Shown here: positions 51,690 through 60,665 of the stretch, piece after piece
Position numbering within the stretch: position 1 is the first letter of the stretch
Layout: each line of letters begins with the position of its first letter
Assembly (NCBI GenBank): GCA_011523425.1
Contig: WTGU01000087.1
Location: 20,312 to 84,311, forward strand
DNA: 64,000 nt
Direction: 5' to 3'
DNA from: Alphaproteobacteria bacterium
GTDB lineage: Bacteria > Pseudomonadota > Alphaproteobacteria > UBA828
Position numbers and translations under genes: made by a program
The notes under the pieces: model-generated
What the model was told of the DNA's origin: nothing
Databases searched by the model: none
The model's input: the letters and a program-made list of their open reading frames with translations, nothing else

Positions 51690-52559
51690 GTGGATACCGC
51701 CGCGCTCCTGATCATCGAAGTGCTGAACGGGATTGCCAGCTTGGCGCTCGCCTGCGCCGGGCTGGCGATCATCTTCGGCATGATGCGGGTGATCAATTTC
51801 GCCCACGGCGAGTTCATGATGCTCGGCGCCTACACCACGGTCGTCTGCACCAAGACGCTGGGCATCAACATCTGGATCTCGATGCTGATCATCTCGCCGA
51901 TCGTCGTCGGCATCATCGGCATCATCGTGGAGCGCACCTTCATCCGCTTCTTCTACGGCCGGATGATCGACACGCTGATCGCCACCTGGGGGCTGAGCCT
52001 GCTGTTGATCGGCATCGTCACAGCGATCTTCGGCAACATCATCGAAGGCGTGTCCGCGCCGATGGGCAGCTTCGAGGTCGGCATCTACAACGTCGCCCAG
52101 TACCGCATGGTGCTCATCGGCATCGTGATCCTGCTCTTCATCGGCATCTTCCTGGTGCTGACCCGCACCAAGCTCGGCCTGATCGCGCGCGGCACCATGC
52201 AGAACCCGGCGCAAGCCTCGGTGCTCGGCATCAGCACCCAGCGCGTCTACATGGTGACGTTCGCGCTCGGCGCCGCGCTGACGGGGCTCGCGGGCGGCCT
52301 GCTGGCGCCGATCTCGCAGGTCATCCCGACGGCCGGCGCGGCCTACGTCGCGCAGACCTTCATCACCGTCATCACCGGCGGCACCGGCGCGGTGACCGGT
52401 ACGCTGGTCGCCTCCGGCGTCTTCGGCACGGTGCGCCAGCTTTTGAGCTACGAGTTCACGCCGGTGCTCGGCGGCGTCGGGCTGCTTATCGTCGCCGTGG
52501 TGCTGCTCAGGCTGCTGCCCCAGGGCATCACCGGCAAGATCTTCAGGCGGTCGCTGTGA
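51690..52559 (+). CDS. ABC transporter permease, LivH/UrtB type
   Basis: A 289-residue membrane protein with eight or so hydrophobic segments and the family signatures GLAIIFGMMRVINFAHGE and GRMIDTLIATWG. It forms one half of the inner-membrane channel. The start is a GTG. It lies 57 bp after the binding protein and its stop overlaps the next permease start by four bases (GTGA). Confidence 0.92.
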   Translation: MDTAALLIIEVLNGIASLALACAGLAIIFGMMRVINFAHGEFMMLGAYTTVVCTKTLGINIWISMLIISPIVVGIIGIIVERTFIRFFYGRMIDTLIATWGLSLLLIGIVTAIFGNIIEGVSAPMGSFEVGIYNVAQYRMVLIGIVILLFIGIFLVLTRTKLGLIARGTMQNPAQASVLGISTQRVYMVTFALGAALTGLAGGLLAPISQVIPTAGAAYVAQTFITVITGGTGAVTGTLVASGVFGTVRQLLSYEFTPVLGGVGLLIVAVVLLRLLPQGITGKIFRRSL

Positions 52560-53611
52560 CGGTGCTCGGCGTCAACCTGCGGAACTGGGAGACCTGGGGC
52601 ACCATCCTGGTCGGGATCGCCATGGTGGTGCTGCTGTTCGCCGGGCCGCACATCTTCGACCTCTTCCTGCTCTTCAAGGTGACGCTCTTCGTCGCCATGG
52701 CGATCCTCGCGCTCTCCATGGGCTTCATCTGGGGTTACGGCGGCATCCTCTGCTTCGGGCAGTCGGCGTTCTACGGCCTCGGCGCCTACACCTATGCGAT
52801 CGCGGTGGGCAATATCGGTGAGAGTACCGCGCCCTTCCTGCTCGCGATCGTCGTGCCCGGCGCCTTCGCTGCGCTGCTGGGCTACTTCGTGTTCTACGGC
52901 CGTCTCAGCGACGTCTATCTCGCCGTGGTGACGCTCGCCGTCACCCTCATCCTCTACAACTTCATGCGGTCGACGGCCGGCGAGGAATACGTCATCGGCG
53001 CGCAGCGGCTCATGGGCTTCAACGGCATCTCGTCGATCCAGCCCATCAACTGGCCGGGAGACGGCAGCGCCTGGCTCTTGCCCGACGAGATATTCCATCT
53101 CGCGATGTTCTGCCTGATCGCGTGCTATTTCGGGCTCAAGCTCCTCAACCGCTCGCATTTCGGCCGGGTCGCTGTGGCGATCAGGGAGAACGAGCTGCGC
53201 GCCGAGCTGCTCGGCTACGACGTCCGGCTGCACAAGCTGCAGACGTTTACCATCGGCGGCGCCATGGCCGGCCTCGCCGGCTGCCTCGGCGTCAACTTCA
53301 ATTCCTTCGTCAACCCCGACGTGTTCGCCCTCAACTTCGCGGCCGAGATCATCATGTGGACGCTGATCGGCGGGCTCGGCACCCTGGTCGGGCCGATGAT
53401 CGGCTGCATCGGGCTGCTCATGCTGAAGTTCGAGATCGGCCAGCAGCAGATCACCAACACCTATCTCATCTTCGGCGGGATCATTATGCTGTTCGTCCTG
53501 CTGGTGCCGGCCGGGCTGCTGCCGACCGCGCGCCAGCTCGGCGAGCGTTATCTGCCCATGCTGCGCGCAGACGGCGCAGGCGACGGGAGAGGGCGGGAGG
53601 CGGCGCAGTGA
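52556..53611 (+). CDS. ABC transporter permease, LivM/UrtC type
   Basis: A 351-residue membrane protein with multiple hydrophobic helices; GYGGILCFGQSAFYGLGAY and FGRVAVAIRENELRAELLGYD are the LivM signature. It forms the second half of the channel. GTG start at 52556, coupled to the previous and following genes by GTGA overlaps. Confidence 0.92.
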   Translation: MTVLGVNLRNWETWGTILVGIAMVVLLFAGPHIFDLFLLFKVTLFVAMAILALSMGFIWGYGGILCFGQSAFYGLGAYTYAIAVGNIGESTAPFLLAIVVPGAFAALLGYFVFYGRLSDVYLAVVTLAVTLILYNFMRSTAGEEYVIGAQRLMGFNGISSIQPINWPGDGSAWLLPDEIFHLAMFCLIACYFGLKLLNRSHFGRVAVAIRENELRAELLGYDVRLHKLQTFTIGGAMAGLAGCLGVNFNSFVNPDVFALNFAAEIIMWTLIGGLGTLVGPMIGCIGLLMLKFEIGQQQITNTYLIFGGIIMLFVLLVPAGLLPTARQLGERYLPMLRADGAGDGRGREAAQ

Positions 53612-54384
53612 CGGACGCAGCGACCGAGACCACGAGCGGCACGGCCACCGGCCAGACAGCCGGCGCGGTGCCCATCCTGGAGACGCACGGGCTGACGATG
53701 CGCTTCGGCGGCGTCGTCGCGGTCGACGACGTGGACTTCTCCATGGCCGAAGGCGAGCTCCGCTGCCTGATCGGCCCCAACGGCGCCGGCAAGAGCACCT
53801 TCTTCAAGTGTCTCACCCATCAGTACAAGGCATCCGCCGGGCGGGTGCGCTTCCGCGGCACCGACATCACCGGCTCCCACACCTACCAGATCGCGCGGCG
53901 CGGCATCGGCATCAAGACCCAGGTGCCGAGCGTCTTCGACGGGCTCAGCGTGCACGAGAACATCTGGGTCGCGGCGCGGCGCCATCACGGCCGGCGCGAG
54001 GCCAACCGCATCGTCGACGAGATCCTCGAGCGACTCCGCCTCGAGGGTCATGCCCGTCGCGTGGTGGGCCAGCTCGCCCACGGAGAGCGGCAGCGGGTCG
54101 AGCTCGGCACCGTGCTCACGGGCGAGCCCGAGCTGATCCTGCTCGACGAGCCCACCGCGGGCATGACCCACGAGGAGGTGAACCAGACCACGGACCTGAT
54201 TCGCGAGATCAACAGGACCACCTCGCTCATCGTCGTGGAGCACGACATGCAGTTCATCAAGGCGATCGCGGAGCGGGTCACGGTGTTCCACCAGGGCGCG
54301 ATCCTGATCGAGGACACCATGGCGAACCTGGAGAAGAACCAGCAGGTGCGCGACATCTACCTCGGCAAGCAGCACGCGGCCTGA
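53608..54384 (+). CDS. ABC transporter ATP-binding protein, LivG/UrtD type
   Basis: A 258-residue ATPase. Walker A is GPNGAGKST, the signature is LAHGERQRVELG and Walker B is LILLDEPTAGM followed by EHDM. It drives transport with the second ATPase. The GTG at 53608 overlaps the LivM stop; I chose it since the preceding frame is the permease in another phase. It has an unusually long N-terminal extension (about 25 residues) rich in Thr. Confidence 0.92.
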   Translation: MTDAATETTSGTATGQTAGAVPILETHGLTMRFGGVVAVDDVDFSMAEGELRCLIGPNGAGKSTFFKCLTHQYKASAGRVRFRGTDITGSHTYQIARRGIGIKTQVPSVFDGLSVHENIWVAARRHHGRREANRIVDEILERLRLEGHARRVVGQLAHGERQRVELGTVLTGEPELILLDEPTAGMTHEEVNQTTDLIREINRTTSLIVVEHDMQFIKAIAERVTVFHQGAILIEDTMANLEKNQQVRDIYLGKQHAA

Positions 54385-54387
54385 GCG

Positions 54388-55092
54388 ATGCTGAACGCCG
54401 AAGGCATCCGCGCGAGCTACGGCAGGATCCCCATCCTGCACGGCATCGACCTCGAGGTCGCCGAGGGCGAGTTCGTCGGCATCCTCGGCCACAACGGGAT
54501 GGGCAAGACGACCCTGCTCAAGACCCTGATCGGCCTGGTCAAGACCACCGACGGCTCGATCACCTTCGAGGGAGAGACGATCACCCGGGAGCCGCCGCAC
54601 AAGCGCAGCCGGCGGGGCATCGGCTACGTGCCGCAGGGACGCGAGATCTTCCCCAACGTCAGCGTGCGCGACAATCTCAGGCTCGGCCTGGCGGTGCAGA
54701 AGGTCGACGAGCAGGAGGTGCTCGAGGAGGTGCTGGAGGAGTTCCCCCGGCTCAAGCCGCTGCTGGACCGCGCCGGTCGGGTGCTCTCCGGCGGCGAGCA
54801 GCAGATCCTGGCGCTCGCGCGCTGTCTCTGCGCCCGCCCGCGCCTCGTTCTCCTCGACGAGCCGACCGAAGGCATCCAGCCCTCGATCGTCGAGGAGATC
54901 GTCGAGATCCTCAAGACCCTGCAGGCCAGGCGCAAGCTCACCGTCGTGCTGGTCGAGCAGAACCTCGATTTCATCGCGGAGCTCTCGCAGCGCGTGCTCA
55001 TCATCCAGCGCGGGCAGTTCACCAGCGAGGTGGCGCCGGGGCAGCTTTCCGATCCCGACCTGGTCGCCGAGTTCGTCGGCATGGGCGGCTAG
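54388..55092 (+). CDS. ABC transporter ATP-binding protein, LivF/UrtE type
   Basis: A 234-residue ATPase. Walker A is GHNGMGKTT, the signature LSGGEQQILALARCL and Walker B LVLLDEPTEGIQPS, the set characteristic of LivF/UrtE. It starts three bases after the first ATPase. With it the importer is complete: one binding protein, two permeases, two ATPases. Confidence 0.93.
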   Translation: MLNAEGIRASYGRIPILHGIDLEVAEGEFVGILGHNGMGKTTLLKTLIGLVKTTDGSITFEGETITREPPHKRSRRGIGYVPQGREIFPNVSVRDNLRLGLAVQKVDEQEVLEEVLEEFPRLKPLLDRAGRVLSGGEQQILALARCLCARPRLVLLDEPTEGIQPSIVEEIVEILKTLQARRKLTVVLVEQNLDFIAELSQRVLIIQRGQFTSEVAPGQLSDPDLVAEFVGMGG

Positions 55093-55114
55093 GAACCCGG
55101 CGGGAAGCCCGGCC

Positions 55115-55918
55115 GTGGCCGCCATCAGCGACGCCCAGCGGCGCGAGTTCGAGGACCACGGCTTCCTGCTGCTGCCCGCCCTCTTCTCCGAGGCCGAGAT
55201 CGCGGCCGTGCGGGGCGAGGTGGAGGCGGTCGCGGCCCGCGAAGGCCCCGAGGTGGTGCTCGAGCCGGAGGCGGACGCGGTGCGGCTCGTTTACGGCGCC
55301 CACCGCTTCAACGAGGCGTTCCACCGTCTCTCGCGCCATCCGCGCTGGCTGCGGGTGGCAGAGGAACTGATGGGGGGCCCCGTCTACATCCACCAGTCGC
55401 GGCTCAACCCCAAGTCCGCCTTCCACGGCGGCCCGTGGGCCTGGCATCAGGACTACGCAACCTGGTCCGACCGCGACGGGCTCAAGGAGCCCCGCGCCTT
55501 CATGGTGGCGATCCTGCTCGACGAGGCCAACGCCGCCAACGGGCCGCTCATGCTGGTGCCGGGCTCGCACCACTACGGGCTGATCGCCGAGGCCGTGGAC
55601 AACCACGAATCGCCCGGCTACACGCTTTTCCACATCACGGAGGAGCACCTTGCCCACATCGTGGACGCGGGCGGCATCGAGACCTTCACCGGCCCGGCCG
55701 GATCGGTCCTCATCAGCCACGCCAACATGGTCCACGGCTCGGCGGGCAACATCACCCCCTGGCCCCGGCGCATCTTCTATCTCAACGTGGCCGCCACCGA
55801 TAACCCGCCCACCCGCTTCGAGCGCGCCGAGCATCACTGCACCCGCGACTGGTCGGCGATCGAGCCTCTCGGCGACGACTGCCTGCTGACGCTTTCGCAC
55901 GACGCCACGACGCACTGA
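55115..55918 (+). CDS. Phytanoyl-CoA dioxygenase (PhyH) family oxygenase
   Basis: A 267-residue Fe(II)/2-oxoglutarate-dependent oxygenase. The HxD metal motif is in AWHQDYATW and the distal histidine in MVHGSAGN, with Arg in the following strand for 2-oxoglutarate. Members hydroxylate diverse small molecules. GTG start 22 bp after the importer operon, so it is probably cotranscribed and may act on the imported compound. Confidence 0.88.
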   Translation: MAAISDAQRREFEDHGFLLLPALFSEAEIAAVRGEVEAVAAREGPEVVLEPEADAVRLVYGAHRFNEAFHRLSRHPRWLRVAEELMGGPVYIHQSRLNPKSAFHGGPWAWHQDYATWSDRDGLKEPRAFMVAILLDEANAANGPLMLVPGSHHYGLIAEAVDNHESPGYTLFHITEEHLAHIVDAGGIETFTGPAGSVLISHANMVHGSAGNITPWPRRIFYLNVAATDNPPTRFERAEHHCTRDWSAIEPLGDDCLLTLSHDATTH

Positions 55919-55926
55919 ACGATCCC

Positions 55927-56943
55927 ATGAAATACGGCTTCTTCATTCGCGGCCAGTTCCGCCGCGGCGAGGACATGAACGCACGCTTCGCGGACCTCTG
56001 CGCCCAGGCCAGGCTCGCCGACGCGCTGGGCTACGACATCCTCGCCACCGGCATGCACTACGCCGCCTACCCGCTGCAGCAATACCAGCAGCTCCCGCTG
56101 CTCGCGCGCCTCATGGCGGAGGCGCCGCGCTGCCGGCTGCTGCCGGGGATCATCCTGCTCTCGCTGCACAAGCCGCTCGACATCGCCGAGCAGGTCGCCA
56201 CGCTGGACGTGATGTCGGGCGGGCGCATGATCTTCGGCGCCGGCCTCGGCTACCGCGAGGTCGAGTTCAAGGGCTTCGGCACCACGCAGGGCGAACGGGT
56301 GGCGCGGCTGGAGGAGAACCTCGAGGCCGTCGTCCGCCTCTGGCGCGAGGACGGGGTGACGATGGCGGGCTCCCACTTCACCCTCGACGACGCGACGCTC
56401 TCGCTCAAGCCGATGCAGAAGCCGCATCCGCCGATCTGGCTCGGCGCCAATGCGGACGCCGCGGTGGAGCGCGCGGCCCGGCTCGGCGACACCTGGTTCA
56501 TCAACCCCCACCAACGCATGGAGACCACCGAGCGCCAGCTCGCGATCTACCGGCGCGCGCTCGACGAGGCCCAAAAACCCTTCCCGGCCGAGCTTCCGCT
56601 CATGCGCGAGATCTTCGTCGCCCGCACCAGGGCGGAGGCCGAGCAGCTCGCCCGCCCCTACCTCGAGGAGAAGTACAAGACCTACCACGCGTGGGGGCAG
56701 GACAAGGCCATGCCGGCGGGCGACGACGACCTCTCGCTCGACTTCGAGGAGCTGATGCGCGACCGCTTCCTCTTCGGCTCGCCCGCCGAAGTCGCGGAGC
56801 AGATCGCGGGCTACAGGCGCCGCCTCGGCATCACCACGTTCATCCTCGGCATGGACTGGCTCGGCATGCCGCACGCCCAGGTGACCGAGAGCATGACCCT
56901 CTTCGCCGAGGAGGTGGCGCCGCTGGTGGACGGCGCGGTCTAG
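55927..56943 (+). CDS. LLM-class flavin-dependent oxidoreductase (bacterial luciferase-like)
   Basis: A 338-residue luciferase-like monooxygenase that uses reduced FMN to oxidise a small organic substrate. Seen: DMNARFADLCAQARLADALGYD, EQVATLDVMSGGRMIFGAGLGYREVE and KPHPPIWLGANA. Such enzymes cleave or hydroxylate C-S, C-N or ring compounds; the substrate is not readable. It starts nine bases after the PhyH gene. Confidence 0.9.
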   Translation: MKYGFFIRGQFRRGEDMNARFADLCAQARLADALGYDILATGMHYAAYPLQQYQQLPLLARLMAEAPRCRLLPGIILLSLHKPLDIAEQVATLDVMSGGRMIFGAGLGYREVEFKGFGTTQGERVARLEENLEAVVRLWREDGVTMAGSHFTLDDATLSLKPMQKPHPPIWLGANADAAVERAARLGDTWFINPHQRMETTERQLAIYRRALDEAQKPFPAELPLMREIFVARTRAEAEQLARPYLEEKYKTYHAWGQDKAMPAGDDDLSLDFEELMRDRFLFGSPAEVAEQIAGYRRRLGITTFILGMDWLGMPHAQVTESMTLFAEEVAPLVDGAV

Positions 56944-56975
56944 AACGGCCGCCCTCTCCCCTCCCCGCCTCCGCC

Positions 56976-57380
56976 ATGGCCGAGAGCCTCCACCACGTCC
57001 ATATCTTCGCCCGCGACATCGACGCGACCATCGCTTGGTGGCGCGACATGCTGGGCGGCGAGCTGGTCCATGACGGCGTGCTCGCCGGCTCCCGCAACGT
57101 CTTCATGCGCATCGGCAGCGGGGGCCTGCACCTCTACGACCAGCCGCCGCGGGACGAGGGCCGCGGCGCGGTCCACCATATCGGCATCCGCAGCGACGAC
57201 CTGCGTGCCCTGGCCGCGCGGATGAGGAAGCAGGGCGTCACCTTCCGCAGCGGGATCCGCGAGTTCGGCACCTGGCGCTACATCATGTGTGCGGCGCCCG
57301 ACGACGTGCTGCTGGAGCTCTTCGAGTTCGACCCCGAGCACGAGCCGGCCGAGGCGAGGCGCTGGCTGCGGGAGGAATAG
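56976..57380 (+). CDS. VOC family protein (glyoxalase/dioxygenase fold)
   Basis: A 134-residue protein with the two beta-alpha-beta-beta-beta modules of the VOC superfamily: HHVHIFARDIDATIAWW at the start and a C-terminal LLELFEFDPE. Likely metal ligands are H7 or H9, a mid-protein His in VHHIG, and the E of LLELFEF. Role, ring cleavage, lyase or isomerisation, is open. It lies 32 bp after the LLM gene, last of the plus-strand run, and an earlier frame was discarded as a different phase of the LLM gene. Confidence 0.83.
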   Translation: MAESLHHVHIFARDIDATIAWWRDMLGGELVHDGVLAGSRNVFMRIGSGGLHLYDQPPRDEGRGAVHHIGIRSDDLRALAARMRKQGVTFRSGIREFGTWRYIMCAAPDDVLLELFEFDPEHEPAEARRWLREE

Positions 57381-57407
57381 CGCCCCCTACCCCGCCTGCC
57401 GCCGCTC

Positions 57408-58814
57408 CTACACCAGCAGCATCCCCGCGAGGCCGAGGAAGGCCAGGAAGCCCACCACGTCCGTGATCGTGGTCAGCACCACGCCGGCCGCCGTCGCCGG
57501 GTCGATCCTGAGCCGCCAGAGCGCCACCGGGATCGCCAGGCCGAAGAGGCCGGCGACCACCATGTTGATGATCATCGCGGCGCCGATGACGATGCCGAGC
57601 GCGATATTGTCGTACCAGGCGGCGGCGGCGACGCCGATGAGCAGGGCGAAGACGACGCCGTTGAAGCCGCCGACCAGCACCTCCTTCCACAGCACCCGGA
57701 GCACGTTGGCGGTGGTGAGGTCCTTGGTGGCGATGGCGCGCACGGCGACGGCCATGGTCTGGGTGCCGGCATTGCCTCCCATGGAGGCGACGATGGGCAT
57801 CAGCACGGCGAGCGCCACCATCTGGTCGATGGTCCCGTCGAACTGGTAGATCACCAGCGACGCCAGGATCGCGGTGCCGAGATTGACCAGCAGCCAGGTG
57901 AAGCGGCCGGTGGCGGTACGCAGTGCCGCACGGTAGATGTCGGGCTCCCGGACGCCGCTGAGGCGCAGGATGTCCTCCTCCGCCTCCTCCTGGATGACGT
58001 CGACCACGTCGTCGACGGTGATCACGCCGATCAGCCGCCCGCCCGCGCCGATCACCGGCGCCGAGACGAGGTCGTACTGCTCGAAGACGTGGCCGACCTC
58101 CTCCTGGTCGGTCTCGGCGGGGATCGCCTTGAGGTCCTCCGCCATGATGTCGCGCAGCAGCACCGGACGGCGGGTGCGGAGCAGGCTGTGCAGCGGAATG
58201 CGGCCGATCGGCCGGTGGCGCGGGTCGATCACGTAGATCTCGTAGAAATCCCCCGGCAGGTCGTCGCCGGTCTCGCGCATGTGGTCGATGGTCTGCCCCA
58301 CGGTCCAGAAGGCCGGCAGCGCGACCAGATCGTGCTGCATCAGACGGCCGGCGCTGTCCTCCGGGTAGGTCAGCGCCTCGGCGACCTCGGCGCGCTCCTC
58401 GCTCGAGATCGCGTCGAGGATCTCCTTGCGCTGCGGGTCGTCGAGGTCCTCGAGCACGGCGACGGCGTCGTCGGTGTCCATGTCCGCGATCGCCTCGGCG
58501 ACCCGTTCCGTCCCGATCTCGCCGATCAACGCCTCGCGGATCTCGTCCTCGAGCTCGGCGAGCACGTCGCCGTCCAGCACGTCGTGGGCGACGGCGACGA
58601 GGCGGCGACGCTCCTCGGGACGGAAGCGCTCGATCAGGTCGGCGGTGTCGGCCTCGTGCAGCGGGGCTACGAGGGCGCGGACGCGGTCGCCGTCGGAGGA
58701 AGCGAGAGCCGCGCGGACGGCGCTCACGAGCTCGGTGGTGAGGCCGTAGAGGCCGTCCCGCCCGCCCCGCTCGGCCGCGGCGCCCGTCTCCGGCGGCAGG
58801 TCGGGCCGTGCCAT
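57408..58814 (-). CDS. mgtE: Magnesium transporter MgtE
   Basis: A 468-residue Mg2+ channel: a soluble superhelical N domain (LVAPLHEADTADLIERF, LEDLDDPQRKEILDAI), two CBS domains (MQHDLVALPAF and AEDLKAIPAET), then five membrane segments with MPIVASMGGNAGTQT. The N and CBS domains close the pore when Mg2+ is abundant. The ATG at 58814 follows GGGAGG. It converges with the VOC gene, 27 bp apart, and is unrelated to the catabolic genes. Confidence 0.94.
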   Translation of the reverse strand: MARPDLPPETGAAAERGGRDGLYGLTTELVSAVRAALASSDGDRVRALVAPLHEADTADLIERFRPEERRRLVAVAHDVLDGDVLAELEDEIREALIGEIGTERVAEAIADMDTDDAVAVLEDLDDPQRKEILDAISSEERAEVAEALTYPEDSAGRLMQHDLVALPAFWTVGQTIDHMRETGDDLPGDFYEIYVIDPRHRPIGRIPLHSLLRTRRPVLLRDIMAEDLKAIPAETDQEEVGHVFEQYDLVSAPVIGAGGRLIGVITVDDVVDVIQEEAEEDILRLSGVREPDIYRAALRTATGRFTWLLVNLGTAILASLVIYQFDGTIDQMVALAVLMPIVASMGGNAGTQTMAVAVRAIATKDLTTANVLRVLWKEVLVGGFNGVVFALLIGVAAAAWYDNIALGIVIGAAMIINMVVAGLFGLAIPVALWRLRIDPATAAGVVLTTITDVVGFLAFLGLAGMLLV

Positions 58815-58943
58815 CGCCTCCCTCGCTCCGTTCGCCGCGCCGGCGGGACTTTGGTCGCAACGCCGGCGGATGGCAAACAGATTCACGCCGGAACGTGTAA
58901 GATCGGCCGCTCTGGGCGGCGAGGCTGACGAAGGGAGGTGGTC

Positions 58944-59789
58944 ATGGCTTTCACGGAGGTCAACGGCGCGAGGCTCTGGTACGAGGAGACGGGCACAGGC
59001 GCGCCCGTGGTGCACATCCACGGCGCTGGCTTCGGCCACTTCAACTTCGCGACGGCGACGCCGATCGCCTCGCGCTACTTCCGCTGCATCGACTTCGACA
59101 TGCGCGGCTACGGCCAGTCCGACAAGCCCATCCAGCCCTACGACATGGAGGTCTGGGCCGACGACGTGGCGGGCCTCATGGACGCGCTGAAGGTCGAGCG
59201 CGCCCACATCCACGGCACCTCCATGGGCGGCATGATCGCTCAGGTCTTCGGCGCCAAGTACGCGGACCGCACCGACCGGCTGGTCATCAACTGCTCGGCC
59301 GCGAAGCTCGATCTCGCCGGCCGCCTCACCTTCCAGAACTGGATCGACATCTCCGAGGCCTACGGCTGCGGCAGCCGCACGCTGGCCGAGCTGATCGCCG
59401 TGCAGGCGCTCTCACGGAAGTTCCTGGACGGGCCGAACGGCCCCGGCGCCGTCGACATGATCCAGGACATCCTCGAACGCTCGAACCGCAGGGAGGTCTA
59501 TCAGCGCGCCTGCCGCGCCATGATGGAGATGGACCTGCGCCCCTACGCCGCCGAGATCAAGGCGCCGACGCTGGTGATCGGCGGCGACGAGGACATCATG
59601 ACGCCCTGGGAGGTGGGCGAGACCGGCGCCGGCCAGACCTGGCTCGCCGAGAACATACCGAACGCGGTCAAGCACGTGATCCGAGGCTCCAACCACTCGA
59701 CCCTCTTCGACAACACCGAGGAGAACATGCGGGTGGTGGTGAACTTCCTCGGCGGCCGCAACGACCTCCTCGCCCCGCTCCCGGACTGA
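58944..59789 (+). CDS. Alpha/beta hydrolase
   Basis: A 281-residue hydrolase with HGAGFGHFNF near the oxyanion hole, nucleophile elbow GTSMGG, GGDEDIMTP for the acid residue and GSNHST for the histidine. It looks like the family containing lactonases and 3-oxoadipate enol-lactone hydrolases, but the substrate is unknown. Start: ATG 58944 with AAGGGAGG at 58931-58938; a GTG two codons earlier overlaps that site. Confidence 0.87.
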   Translation: MAFTEVNGARLWYEETGTGAPVVHIHGAGFGHFNFATATPIASRYFRCIDFDMRGYGQSDKPIQPYDMEVWADDVAGLMDALKVERAHIHGTSMGGMIAQVFGAKYADRTDRLVINCSAAKLDLAGRLTFQNWIDISEAYGCGSRTLAELIAVQALSRKFLDGPNGPGAVDMIQDILERSNRREVYQRACRAMMEMDLRPYAAEIKAPTLVIGGDEDIMTPWEVGETGAGQTWLAENIPNAVKHVIRGSNHSTLFDNTEENMRVVVNFLGGRNDLLAPLPD

Positions 59790-59834
59790 CGCGGGGGATC
59801 GGCGCGCCGGCCCGGCGACCCCTCCTCACCCCGA

Positions 59835-59860
59835 CCCTCTCCTCCCCAGGGAGGAGAGGG
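59835..59860. terminator. Strong hairpin between convergent genes
   Basis: Perfect eleven-base arms CCCTCTCCTCC and GGAGGAGAGGG with a CCAG loop, in the 253-bp gap between two convergent genes. The motif resembles dispersed CT/GA-rich palindromes found between genes in high-GC proteobacteria. A terminator for both sides is likely. Confidence 0.5.
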
Positions 59861-59885
59861 AGAGAAAGCCGGTACCGCCTGCGTC

Positions 59886-59913
59886 CCCTCTCCGCCCTTC
59901 AGGGGGGAGAGGG
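59886..59913. repeat. Second CT/GA-rich palindrome in the same gap
   Basis: Arms CCCTCTCC and GGAGAGGG with 12 bases between, very similar to the hairpin 25 bp upstream. Two related palindromes in one gap suggest a REP-like repeated element. Confidence 0.4.
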
Positions 59914-60042
59914 ACAGGGAGAGGTGGGTCTCTTGCCGCGCGACATGGATGTCCGGATACCCAGAACGGGTCCGGCCATGACGTGTCAGGGTTGCTGCGC
60001 CGCTGCTTCCGGACCTTGCGAGCCAGGCCGCCGGCGCGCGTC

Positions 60043-60654
60043 TCAGCCCCCGAGCGCCGCCTGGACCTCGGCGCAGGTCACGCGCTCGGCGATGTTCTCC
60101 AGCGCGTAGTTGAGGCCGGCGTTGTGCCACTCGTCGTTGATGGTCGACGTCCCGTCGGTGAGCACGATGGCGCGGTAGCCCGCATCGGCGCCGTGACGCG
60201 CCGTATGCTCGACCGAGAAGTTGGTCCACGCGCCCGAGATCACGATGGTGTCCACGCCGAGCCCCTTGAGGATGGTCTCGAGGTGGGTGTCGTGGAAGGC
60301 GTTCATGCGCATCTTCTCGACCACCAGGTCGCCCGCCTGCGGCTCCAGCCCCGCCACCGCGGCGACTCCCCAGGTCCCGCGCACGAGCGCCTTGGCCTCG
60401 GCGACGCCCTGGAAGAGCGGCGCGTTGAGCTTCAGCCCCGGCGCCCCTTCCTCGACGACGTAGTGGACGTGGATCACCGCCATGCCGGCCCCGCGCGCGG
60501 CCGCGGCGAGCGCCTTCACGTTCTCCACCACGTTCTGCGAGGTGGCGTGTGCCGGCGCTCCGGAATCGGCGAAGGCGCCGCCTTCCGCGATCACGTCGTT
60601 CTGCAGGTCCTGGATGATGAGGGCGCTGCGGGCGGGGTCGAGTTCGAGAGCCAT
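60043..60654 (-). CDS. Isochorismatase-fold hydrolase lacking the nucleophilic cysteine
   Basis: A 203-residue protein of the isochorismatase-like cysteine hydrolase family. Asp16 in IIQDLQND and Lys114 in VVEKMRMNAF match the catalytic Asp and Lys. Where nicotinamidase-type enzymes have Cys, it has Ser147 in GAWTNFSVEHTAR, so amide hydrolysis through a thioester is not expected, or it proceeds differently. The start at 60654 is the first ATG in this frame that fits the family. It follows the SMP-30 gene by 11 bases and is probably cotranscribed. Confidence 0.85.
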   Translation of the reverse strand: MALELDPARSALIIQDLQNDVIAEGGAFADSGAPAHATSQNVVENVKALAAAARGAGMAVIHVHYVVEEGAPGLKLNAPLFQGVAEAKALVRGTWGVAAVAGLEPQAGDLVVEKMRMNAFHDTHLETILKGLGVDTIVISGAWTNFSVEHTARHGADAGYRAIVLTDGTSTINDEWHNAGLNYALENIAERVTCAEVQAALGG

Positions 60655-60665
60655 GAGTCGGCCTC

